Below, in pieces: positions 44,640 to 54,784 of a stretch of 64,000 bases of DNA. The notes under the pieces are model-generated. The model searched no databases. It had not been told where the DNA came from and saw nothing but the letters and a program-made list of their open reading frames with translations. Location of the stretch: contig JARFXM010000003.1 of assembly GCA_029532625.1 (NCBI GenBank), positions 1,550,001-1,614,000 of the forward strand, read 5' to 3'. The position numbers and the translations under genes are program-made. Source of the DNA: Lomentospora prolificans (Eukaryota; Ascomycota; Sordariomycetes; Microascales; Microascaceae). The first letter of the stretch is position 1. Each line of letters begins with the position of its first letter.

Positions 44640-45793
44640 CTTGTCGAATCAGTTGAAGTGGTCTCGATGACCACCACCTGGTCGCACCTAGAGCCTGCTG
44701 ATCGAATTCACGGGGAGATTCCCATCCAGGACACCTTTACCATCAGCTGCCCAGCTGTGTGGCCTAGCGGATGGAAAGAAGGCTGATATGTTGCAAATCG
44801 CCACTCACGGAGTTGTGTTCGATAAGAGGTAGGCTCTCGCGAACTATTGGGCCTACTCGCTTCTACAACTTCCTCGCAGCTAACCTTGCATGCCTAAAAC
44901 AGATACTGGTATGCTGAAGTCAACGGCGATGAGTTCTCCTACGTCGAGGCTTTCCTTGAAGCCGGCTACTCCATCCTCACATATGACCGAATTGGAACGG
45001 GTAAATCGCAGAAAGCTGACGCTTACGACGTGATTCAAACACCCACTGAGATTGGGATACTCAAGGGCATCACCGAACTGGCAAGCAGCGACAAGCTCGT
45101 CGAATCGTCCAAATCGTGGGTACAAGGCCGAAAAGATCGTCCACATCGGCCATTCGCATGGCTCCGTAGTCTCTCCTCAGGACTCCTCCAGGCCCACCCG
45201 GATATGAACTCCGGGGTCATTTTGACCGGTCTCGTTGTCAACTCTCAGCTTGGTGCTGTGCAACCAACCCTCCACTTTCGGGTATGAGTTTGCCCGGGAG
45301 CATGACTACAGGCGGGCGCTCGGTGATCGGCCGTCTGAGTATCTCGTGCAGGCTACCAAGAGTAACATCCATGATATTTTCTTCAAGAAGGGGAGATTTG
45401 AGCCGGAGATGTTAGATTATACAGAGAAGATTAAGGAGACTGCGACCCTAGGAGAGTTCTGGCCCAACGTTCCTGTTTTTATCACTCCCGCCACCGGGTT
45501 CAAGGGACTAGTGCAGGTGGGTTAACTTTATACAATGGGAGCTTTTCCAGTCATAGTGAAGGGGCTAACAAGTTGTGCATTTTTAGTTCTTCATTGGCGA
45601 ACTTGATTATGCTGCGTGCAAGGGCGACTGCAAGGACACTTATAGCGAGGAGGCCTTGCGAGACCTATGGCCAGACGTGTCAGATCTTAAGGTCCATCTT
45701 CAGCCCGGTACCGTGCATGCCTTCACCCTCTCTAATAATGCCACGGCTGGTTACCAGGTCATGTTCTCCTTTCTAGAGTCGCAGTGTCTGTGA
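44640..45793 (+). pseudogene. frameshifted alpha/beta hydrolase
   Basis: Remnant exons with good splice sites (about 44640-44828, 44903-45516, 45587-45793). Readable blocks: TTTWSHLEPADRIHGEIP, QLCGLADGKKADMLQIATHG, EAFLEAGYSILTYDRIGTGK, the nucleophile elbow IVHIGHSHGS, NSGVILTGLVVNSQLGA, the acid-residue region FFIGELDYAAC, and the histidine region LQPGTVHAF. All three catalytic positions are therefore still visible. Four single-base frame changes break the reading, near 44751, 45114, 45166 and 45268. Three of them are an extra base in a C or G run (two becoming three). The family is the fungal secreted alpha/beta hydrolase group. Either the gene is newly inactivated or the frame changes are homopolymer errors in the sequence. 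No start codon or signal peptide is clear. Confidence 0.7.
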
Positions 45794-47292
45794 GTGGGGA
45801 TAAATAAACGCAGTCGAAATGAGAGATGGGTTTATGGCTTCCCTAGTATAAATATAAAGGGATATTAATATATATATGCTGACATGTTGAAGTCTTGCAT
45901 GAGAATTGGGTTGATAGAAATTGGTATGTTTCCAGCCTTGCAACTGCGACGAAATCGCGCCAGTTCGTGAGCCAGGTTGAACATGGTATGGGACTTCTTC
46001 TTAGTCTTTTATGAATCCTGTTACTTGATATGCGAATGGCAAATATGGGGGATATAGTAGCCACAGTATCCAACTACCTGTCGCGAGACTGCCATTCTTC
46101 AGAATGTCGCTTTCGGCTCCCCGTTTCGTTGCCGGCGATAGTGCCACGAAAATGCTTCAAGAGGTGCACGCTAATAAACGTGAATAAAGCTGCTCAACGG
46201 CCGACGCCGGTCTCCCCAAAGCAGGATGCCAGGCTGAAGATCCCTTGACGCCATTTCTCAGATGTGTGGGCCTAATCTGCAACGTCATTGCCTCGTTTCT
46301 GTAGGTCTTGCGTGTTGTTGACCTTGAGATTCGACGCGAAGTCTGTTAAGCCATGGGCTTGCGATTGAGAATGGTGAAAGAGCGCGAAAGCCAAGAGAAG
46401 GCGGATATCTTAAACGCCATTCCTACATTTTGTAGGTATTTGGAATCGAGGTAAATTCTGGCACCCTGAATAGAGGCAGTGCAGCATATATACCATGGTC
46501 TTGTCTCGACCAGGCAATTATTATCTGCCTATGACGCGTTCTCATCAGCCAGCTCTGGCCAAAGCTCCGCCGAGAGGACAGGGCCATTTCAGCTGCTGAC
46601 GAGCCGGCGAACAGTAAACTCGGATCCGGCGGAGCAGTTGTGGGAAATTGGCGCGTTTATTGGGTGTTCGCCGTGTTCCCCCGGGGCAAGCCTCCTCTTG
46701 ATTTCTGTTCCCACGAGGGATGACCCGCCCGAAAGGTAGTCTTGGCGCCTGTTAGTGCGGGATCTTTTTTGATCTATCCAGGGCCGTTCGGTGCCCTTAC
46801 CAGCCTGGCGAAGCTGGCGAGTGGTAACCAGAGACGGTGGATGGTGGTATTACACAAATTCCAAATACTTTCCTAGAGAGGTGTGGCGCAGTCCCGATGG
46901 CGCCGGCTGGGCAGCTGTGGCCGACCTTGTCGTTCCTGCCAGAATAAGCCCCGCTGTCCACAGGTTAGAAGCATCTTTAAGATCTCGAATGGATAAGGAA
47001 TGTTCCCCTACCCCATTTTAGGTCTAACACCCGCTGTTCAGGAACCTCAAATCCTCGTCATCTCATCAATGGAACCTTTGTTCGTCAGCCTCACCCCACC
47101 ACTAGGTTGAACTTATGCCCTTGCGCCTAGAAACGTTAAAAGCCGAAGGCCGATGGATCCGATTGTGTTGGAGCAAACTCCCGTTGAGATCGGAGTATAT
47201 CTACTCGGGACCCGAACTGGCAACGGGGAAGACTCGGTCGCATTGAGATCAACCAGTTCAACACATCCAATCTTTATTACTCACGTCGCCAG
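45794..47292. other. 1.5 kb intergenic
   Basis: No gene is supported. The upstream region of the next regulator is included. Confidence 0.5.
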
Positions 47293-49211
47293 ATGTCATC
47301 CCTCACTAATCCTTCCTCTCCGCATTCTCAAGAGGGAGCCGCCGGCTTATGCATTGAAGCCGGACAGCCGTCAGACGTCCACTCCGAGCGCGAGTTCAAG
47401 ACGCGGAGATCTCATAAGAAATCTAGGAATGGCTGCTTGAGATGCAAGCAGCGGAGGAAAAAAGTATTCAACCCCCGCCCGAAAACTCCTGGATGCTGGC
47501 ACATGACCACAATGCTAACAGTCGTTGGGAAAAAAAAAAGTGCGACGAGGTGATGCCACGATGCTCGCGGTGTGCCTCCAGGAACTTATGCTGCCAGTAT
47601 CCCAAACGCGATAATGCCAAGATGGGCCAGGGAAGTTCTCTTATGGGTGAAAACCCGAGCCCGGAATCGCCGTCAAATTCTGCGCAACAAGTCGATGACT
47701 TTACACGGCATCTCCAGAACCTGACTCTGCCTTCCCCGAATTATCCACCTCATTCTGGCTTAACCCCTTTAAGCCCAAGGTTGTCGGTCTCCAGTGCCTC
47801 GAATCTCGCATCTCCCTTCTACGGATCGGAAGTTAGCGACGATGAGGACTTCCGCAGGACCCGTCCTCGGTCGAACACGGCTGGACTTGATTTCATGGAG
47901 CTAGAACTCCTTTGCCATTACCTCACGCACACTAGCCGCATTATCCCCTTCGACAAGGACGACTTGTACGCACTGCATGTTGGGATTCCTAACCTCGCAT
48001 TCCGCAGCAAGCCACTCATGGACTCTATCCTCGCCATGGCAGCCGTCTGCAAATGTCACGACCTTGAAAAGCAGCAGCCAGATACCCCAGAGAGGACTGC
48101 CCAGATCCGCCAACTACTTGCCTTTGCCGACGAGCATCACCAATCCTCCCTGCGCCAGATCCAGGCCGAACTTCCGCTCTCCCACGACTACGACCACGTC
48201 CTAGCTAATTCGACCTTGATGGTCCTGTATGGATGCGCGAGTCAATGCCTTCGCATACGTCTCACCGAGAATGGGTCCAACACGGACAACTTGCCACTGG
48301 AGTTCATACCGACGCAGTCGCAGTGGATTTCTTTGATCCGCGCAACTCACATGGCGTATACCGGGCTACTCAACGACCAGCCCGGAGTTGTACATATCCG
48401 AGAAGTGCAGCAAACTGGTTCTCCCGTGAATGGCCTCGCAAGTGTTCCGAGCCAATTAAACCAGGATGATGATGCCTTTATTGCCGAGGATGGGCCAACC
48501 AAGGCGACAAAGGAGCAGTTCTTTCCTCTGCTGGCTGCTACCTGTGGTTCTGCCCTCGCGAAACTACGGGCCAAGGCCCAAATTATGGCTGAGGCACCCT
48601 CGAGAGAGCTCGCTGGGCTTGGAGAAAGACAAGCGCTCGGCATAAACAACGAGACGGGGTTTCAAGCCTGCTTTGCGGCTTTAGAAGTTCTCAACCACGT
48701 TATGGGCGAGGTTTTCTCCATTAGAGGTCCAGGCATCCCAGCAGCGGCGTCGTCGGATTGGGACCATCCCTTAGGCAGGCTGGTGGAGGTTTCGCCCTGG
48801 CTTCGGCGGTACCTGGCCAAAGTGACGATGGTTGAGCCTACCGCGCCACTCAGGCGGACGGTCACGGCCTTTCTCAACAGGGTTCCTGTGGAGTACCTGA
48901 CCTTGGTTCAGATGACGCTCGACCTTATCCCCGTGCATCATGAGGCGGACCAAGGAGGCTCGTGGGATGATGCTGATCCTGTACAGCAGCTCGCCTTGGA
49001 CATCTACGCCCACTGGCTCGTCATGGTGATGCTACTTGACGGGGTGTGGTGGATGGGCGGTATTGGAGCCTGGGAGCTGAGACGGGTGGTTACGTTTATG
49101 CGCAATCGCGGGTGGCTGGATACGCCCGTTGTTATAGGAGAGAGCTGGTGGCCTGGGAACATGTACAACGTTGGAAGGGAGTTACGGAACCATGCGAACA
49201 GCGCATGGTGA
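47293..49211 (+). CDS. Zn(II)2Cys6 transcription factor, sterol-uptake-control (Upc2) type
   Basis: Two exons (47293-47463, 47541-49211) give 613 residues. The cluster spans the junction: KKSRNGCLRCKQRRKK | CDEVMPRCSRCASRNLCC (C48, C51, C58, C65, C68, C75). The intron's acceptor is preceded by nine A residues instead of pyrimidines, yet it is the junction that completes the Cys pattern. The region from about residue 200 (LDFMELELLCHYLTHTSR ... MDSILAMAAVCKCHDL) resembles the C-terminal domain of Upc2-like regulators. These respond to lipid or other small ligands in yeast. It stands 690 bp upstream of the gentisate dioxygenase gene on the same strand, so it may belong to the catabolic cluster or simply border it. 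Confidence 0.82.
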
Positions 49212-49901
49212 TGTATTGAGAACACCGTCAGCCAAGGTGGGTGGGTTCACTTTCGCAGTTAATACAGTATCATTAGTGTATTAGATTCGGCTTGTGCAAC
49301 GGATAGAGGAGTTACGAGGAGCTATGCGGCAAATGAATGTTGAATACTCCGGATGATTCACAGCAACTAAACAGACAGGGAATAAACTCCGTCAAGAAAT
49401 ATAGAAGATGTTTTGGACTATGGCTCGCTTGAAGAAACCACCAAAAGGTTGACGGGCTCATAGTCCGGAGCTATTGTGGAGAACTGATGTCGGCATAATG
49501 TTGTTCCCGTAAGTCCCCGACAGCCTCCCCGATACCTCCCCGACCACCTACCGAAGGTATCTCCCGCCATCTTGTGTACCCGGATCAATGCTTTGAAGCA
49601 ACGGTTGGCCATAAATCTATGAAAGCGCCTTGTGTGAGGGGCTTACAGATATTATTACAGATAGATCCAGTGATGTTTATTAACATTTCCTTTCTACCAC
49701 TCTAATAACCCCCTGGCCTCGATGGTCTCGATATTAGCTACTCAACGCCTGAACTTGGACGCCAAACTTATAAAAGGGACATCTTAATATCCGGCATATT
49801 CCAGCTACGCCTCTGATTCCGCAGACATATTTGACAACTCTCTTGAAGGACCGATTTCATTTTCTGTCATCATATAGCCCTGCTGACCCATCACCGCGAA
49901 G
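49212..49901 (+). promoter_or_regulatory. promoter of gentisate dioxygenase gene
   Basis: TTATAAAAG at 49768-49776, about 130 bp before the ATG, is a good TATA box. CCGG-containing words (TCCGGAT near 49349, TCCGGAG near 49463, CCGG near 49791) could serve Zn2Cys6 regulators. No other gene is seen. Confidence 0.5.
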
Positions 49902-51037
49902 ATGAGCAACACCGTGACCGAAACCCAGCACGCTTCTCTCAATGTAGACGCTACTAGGGAAGAAGCTACTGCTCAGCTGCTTCGTGCGGCTGAGGATAAC
50001 CATACCAAGCCCCTGTGGGCGCAAATGACGCGCTTGAACCCACCCTTGCCCAACCCCCAATGCATCCCCCATGTCTGGGAGTACAAGAACATCAGACCGC
50101 AGCTTCTGCAAGCCGGAGAATTGATCACTGAAAAGCAAGCGGAGCGCAGGGTCATGATGCTTGTGAATCCTAATCGAGGTAAGGCTCACATCAGTTCGGC
50201 AGTTATATCGTCGCCGAAGCATGAACTGACACCACCCCAGATGCTCCTTACACAACAGATACTATCTACGGTGGCCTGCAGCTCGTCATGCCTAATGAAA
50301 CGGCCCCCGCTCATCGCCATACAGCCTTCGCCTGCCGTTTCATTATCGAAGGCCAGGGCGGCTTCACTGCCGTCCACGGGCGTCGTATCCGCATGCAGCG
50401 CGGAGACGTCATCTTGACTCCTACCTGGAACTGGCACGACCATGGCAAAGATGGCTCCGGACCTATGATTTGGTTGGACGGCCTTGACTTGCCCAATTTT
50501 ATTCACTTCCCTGTTCATTTTGTCGAGCATTACAACAGCCCCCGGTACCCTGCCGAGGATGTTGATTCAAATACTTCTCCCATCGTCTTCCCTTGGACTA
50601 AAATGAAGGCGGACTTGGATAAGTCAACTCAGTCTTGGGTGTGCATTCCTTACCTAAAGGAAGACGGATCTGAGAGTGAGTCCTGGTTGAATCCGGTTCT
50701 TGAAGTGGACAAGACGCTTACATTTACTCTAGTTAGCCGCATCCTTGGGACTTCGGCGTCCAAACTCATGCCTGGCACTTCCTCTCCTAAAGTCCAGGAG
50801 ACAGCGTCCTCCTTGATGCATGTTATTGAAGGAGCCGGGTACTCGGAGATCAATGGCAAGAAGTACATGTGGGAGAAGGGGGATACATTCTGTATTCCAG
50901 CGTGGCACGAGTACCAGCACTTTGCCAACGACGGCGAGCCGGTGTACCTGTACCGCTGCCACGACATGCCCATGTTGAAGGCCCTTGGGTTTTATAGAAC
51001 GGCTGAAATGGATGTTGAGACCTTGGTATCTGAGTAG
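49902..51037 (+). CDS. gentisate 1,2-dioxygenase
   Basis: Two exons (49902-50178, 50241-51037) give 357 residues. It is a bicupin ring-cleaving enzyme. The first cupin has the Fe(II) ligands in PAHRHTAFACRFIIEGQG (H117, H119) and TPTWNWHDHG (H158), and LDGLDLPNFIHFPVHFVEHY follows, typical of the family. The second cupin (about 265-335) has SLMHVIEGAGYSEINGKKY and FCIPAWHEYQHF. The reaction is gentisate + O2 -> maleylpyruvate. Length equals bacterial and fungal gentisate dioxygenases. No signal peptide; cytosolic. It is convergent with the FAH-family gene and close to the monooxygenase and aldehyde dehydrogenase, so the context agrees with the assignment. 1-hydroxy-2-naphthoate dioxygenase is the main alternative in this fold. 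Confidence 0.88.
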
Positions 51038-51388
51038 TTTAGTGTCTCCATAAGGGAGGCTTAATAAAATTGATAATTTGGAAGACAAACCTAGTATTAT
51101 TAGTCCAAGACTTTGGCGGCGGTGGATTCCGGAATCGTGTCGCCCCTCATTCTACGCGCAAGAGGATACGGATGACGGATAATGTTGCAGTATCAGATGC
51201 CAACATAGACACTAGCCGTATCTATGTGGATTAAGGACTGTCTTCGATTTGCAATTCAAGACAGCGAAGGCTGAGTCTGCCCAATTCGCGGGGACTCTTG
51301 GCCCTACATGTGGTACCTCACGCATAGAACGGGTAGAGGCGTCCTTGGAATAGTTGCTCCTCAAACGTTTCATTTCATATTTGCTATA
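51038..51388. other. intergenic, converging 3' ends
   Basis: About 350 bp between two converging catabolic genes. Nothing else is seen. Confidence 0.55.
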
Positions 51389-52410
51389 TTAAGCGAACTG
51401 TACACCATTCCTCAATGTTCCAATCTTGCTAATCGATACTTCCATAACGGTACCAGGAACGAGATACCGTGGGGGCTTCATCTTGTCACCGACACCTAAT
51501 GTCATGGTCAGGACGGCATTCCGTATACTGTTCTCACAGACTGTTAACGTACCTCCAGGTGTGCCTGTCATAATCACTGATCCCTTTCGTAGCGTAGTTC
51601 CAGTAGACAGATAAGAAACCAAATAAGCGCAATCAAAAAGCAAGTCTTCAACTAGCTCCTCTTGCCTGACCTCGCCATCGACAACGGTTTTAAGCTGGAG
51701 TTTCTTGGGGTCTCCGATAATGTCAGACCGAACTAAACAGGGGCCCAGCGGAGCAAAGGTGTCGAAGCCCTTGGAGAATCCCCATTGCGGTACTCCACCA
51801 GCTAGCTTAGGATCCCTCTGCAACTTGCGGGTGGAGATGTCGTTTCCGCACGTGTAAGCGGCGACATAGTTGAGGGCGTCCTCGACAGAGACGTCTTTGG
51901 CGTCCTTGCCGATAATGAGGCACAACTCGCCTTCATAATCGGCTTGATCATTTTGGGCGATTTTGGGAATAATCACATCTTTTCCATGATCTTGGATGGC
52001 AGTGGTTGGTTTGAAGAATATGAATGGGAATGGCGGGGGAGTTCGCCCCGTCTCCTTGACTGCGCCAGGAGTTATTAGATCGAGTGTCATGAGATGAGAT
52101 TACCCGTTGCGGGTCATCACAAGGCCGACTTACTGTGTTTGGCATAGTTGAGTCCGACGCAACGGAGAATGTCTACATCTGACTGCGCGAGCGGGCCCAG
52201 GAGCTCTTTTACCGTGACGACCTCATCGGTAAGCCTGGTCTTGCCTGATGTATCATAAAGGTCTTCGCCCTCTATTACCCTAGCCTGCAACTTAGTAGAC
52301 TCTGTTGTTGTTCCTAGGTCAAAATTCTCAGTTGGTAGGATAGGTTCGCCGTAGAGGGTGCGATTGTCCGTTGAGACGAACCGAATCAGGCGGTTCCAAC
52401 ATACAGGCAT
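51389..52410 (-). CDS. FAH-family hydrolase, likely fumarylpyruvate/maleylpyruvate hydrolase
   Basis: Two exons (52410-52134, 52059-51389) give 315 residues. Splicing restores GLNYAKHIKETGRTPPPFP, the entry of the FAH fold. Metal ligands are visible: E135 and E137 in DYEGELCLIIG, D166 in YTCGNDISTR. VIMTGTPGG precedes the C-terminal GDKMKPPRYLVPGTVMEV. This family cleaves C-C bonds of acylpyruvates. Next to a gentisate dioxygenase the expected substrate is fumarylpyruvate (or maleylpyruvate directly), giving pyruvate plus fumarate or maleate. No maleylpyruvate isomerase is in the window, so either it is encoded elsewhere or the enzyme acts on the cis isomer. The gene is divergent from the aldehyde dehydrogenase. 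Confidence 0.85.
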
Positions 52411-52739
52411 CGTAACAAAACGTCTGAGCGAACGAAAAGCAAAGGATTGGGTTTCAGCTAAAAGAAGAGAGAATGTAAAGGGTAATTGGTGACACTTTCA
52501 CATCCATACAGAATTCAAGACTTGATCGAGGGCATTTAAGGGTGGGAGCGATATTGCGTGGGGTACTAGAGATTTGGGGTTCGGGGAGTTACGGCTGGGT
52601 TCCGAAGGCCAGTTACTTGCTACAGCTGCCACTGCGGGAGTAGCCCCGCGACGAGATGAATCAAGCAAGAATATATTTGTGTAGAGCCCTCGAGTAAGTT
52701 TATTTGTCGAGGGAAAAGTTAACTAATATCAGGTTCGTG
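52411..52739. promoter_or_regulatory. bidirectional promoter with CGG inverted repeat
   Basis: 329 bp between two divergent start codons. An inverted repeat GCGGG-AGTAGC-CCCGC lies at 52634-52649 (CGG-N8-CCG). A second TTCGG ... TTCCGAA pair lies near 52580-52606. CGG inverted pairs are the usual binding form of Zn2Cys6 dimers, and two such regulators flank or sit in the cluster. Confidence 0.5.
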
Positions 52740-54333
52740 ATGAAGTCAGAGCTTGTGCCACTCATTATCCACGGTGAGGACATCACCTCGATTGGCGACA
52801 GGCCTCCATCCGTGCTCATCCCTGATGAGACAGCTCGGGGCCCGTTAACCTCAATTGCACCAATCATAGATGATGAAACTTGCAGAAAGGTTGTCGAGTC
52901 CTGTGCGCTTGCTTTCGAATCATGGAAGAAGACGAGGACTAGTGAGAGACGCGCCTTGTTCAGTCGGCTCGCATCCGTAAGTGGCATTGCATGTCATGCT
53001 CTTGAGATATTAACTGATTAAATCGATAGGTATTACGGGATAGACGAGCTGATTTACAGAGTTCAATGGAGCAAGAATTGTCTTGCTCCAAGACTTGGTC
53101 GACGGTCAACATCGAGGATACCATTGGCATTGCGGACAATCTGGCGTCGATTGTTACCTCCGGGGTCCTATCAGGGGAAATCCCGGAAGTTCGTGACAGC
53201 AACTCCCATGGTGTAGTCGTTAAAGAGCCTCTCGGTGTAGTTCTTGGCATCGCCCCATGGAATGCTCCTTTAATCCTAGGACTTCGAGCCGTCGGTGCTG
53301 CTGTTGCCGCAGGTAACACCGCCATCTTCAAGGTATGCTAGAAACTTCTACTTCTAACAAGATCTTTGACTAATGGGCCATTATTATCTTTAGGGGTCAG
53401 AGCTGAGTCCACGGACGCATTATCTCCTCGCGAGCTGCTTTAGGGAAGCAGGTTTTCCTCCTGGGGTGGTAAATTTCGTCATTCACCGTCCAGGGGATGC
53501 GGCGACGTGCTTCGAAGCCCTTATTTCCCATCCAACTGTACGGAAGTGCAATTTTACGGGCTCTACGGTTGTCGGGAGACATATCGCCATGCGAGCGGCT
53601 GCGCACCTGAAACCAGTACTATTAGAGCTCGGAGGCAAGAATTTCGCCATTGTTCTTGAGGATGCAGACTTAGACAAGGCGGCCCAGCAAATCCTCCTTG
53701 GGGCTTTCTTAAATGTGAGTAATAGAGACTAGAGGAATGTCCTAAGATTGTGACGAGGATGCCATATTGATGCACAATATCTAGACTGGACAAATCTGCA
53801 TGTCGACCGACCTTGCACTCGTACACCGCAAGATTCTACCGCAGCTTAGCGAGAAGCTAAGGGCTCTTCTCCCCGAGATTGCCCAACAGGCAACAGCGGT
53901 AATAAACGCAAGGGGCCGATCTCGAATCGAAGGGCTCGTGAAAGACGCAGAGGCAAAAGGGGCAACGGTTTCTCAAAGCACTACTGGGGCTACGCTGCTT
54001 GAAGGAGTCACATCTGAGATGAATTACTGGAATACAGAATCCTTCGGTCCTTTAGTAGGTGTCAGGGGCTTTGATGAAGTCTCGGAGGCTGTTGGACTAG
54101 TCAATCAGTCCAACTACGGACTGTCTGCTGCCATATTCACTCGGAACCATCTGAAGGGATTGAACTTGGGGAAAACCTTGAATGTTGGGGCGATACATAT
54201 CAATGCCATGACGGTGCACGATGAACCAACCCTGCCACATGGAGGCTACAAGGAGAGTGGGTTTGGGCGTTTCGGAGCGCGATGGGGAGTCGAAGAGTTC
54301 CTTCAAACTAAGACTATTATTATGAATCAGTAG
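52740..54333 (+). CDS. aldehyde dehydrogenase (aromatic aldehyde/salicylaldehyde-type)
   Basis: Four exons (52740-52976, 53030-53332, 53394-53714, 53785-54333), all in phase 0, give 469 residues. Motifs of the NAD(P)-dependent ALDH superfamily: GIAPWNAPLILGLRA (proton-relay Asn), FTGSTVVG, LELGGKN with general base E258, GQICMSTD with nucleophile C292, and TESFGPL. The C-terminus GGYKESGFGRFG is typical of the vanillin/salicylaldehyde group. In this cluster it would oxidise a hydroxybenzaldehyde to the hydroxybenzoate that the monooxygenase uses (inference). A succinate-semialdehyde-type substrate cannot be excluded. No targeting signal is seen. It shares a promoter region with the FAH-family gene. 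Confidence 0.86.
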
Positions 54334-54784
54334 TTTGTTTAGGCAGTATAATACCGCCATGTTGCATTTCGGCACAACCTATGGAGGTCCCCATACGTCG
54401 TCTTTGTTCCTTCAATAACATTCGATTTTGCTTTATTCATTCGATCCAAGACGGATCGTCGCCATTACCAAATCCTAGCTATTGGATGCATTTGTAGTGA
54501 AAAGGAAGTGCTAGTGTCGCGTTGATCTTAAAATCGGTTAAGCGTATTGCGCATCTGTGGGAGCCGGAACTGACTAACTCCTTTCCCGAGATACGCCCCC
54601 ACTTAGTCGGGGAGATATCGGGAACTGCAGCCGGCAACTCTCCCGGGAGCGTGATGAGAAGGGCCCGAAAAAATCCAACAATTCCCTTTCCCATGCTTTT
54701 TACACATTGCAATGCATGCAGTGCTTTGGCCACTCGGCTTTGACTTGTTGAACCAGATTTTGTGGACCCACGTATCCCCGGACC
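54334..54784. promoter_or_regulatory. promoter of in-cluster Zn2Cys6 regulator
   Basis: 450 bp between two same-strand genes. It contains GAGCCGGAAC (about 54559) and CTCCCGGGAG (54642-54651), a perfect 10-bp palindrome. No gene is seen. Confidence 0.4.
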
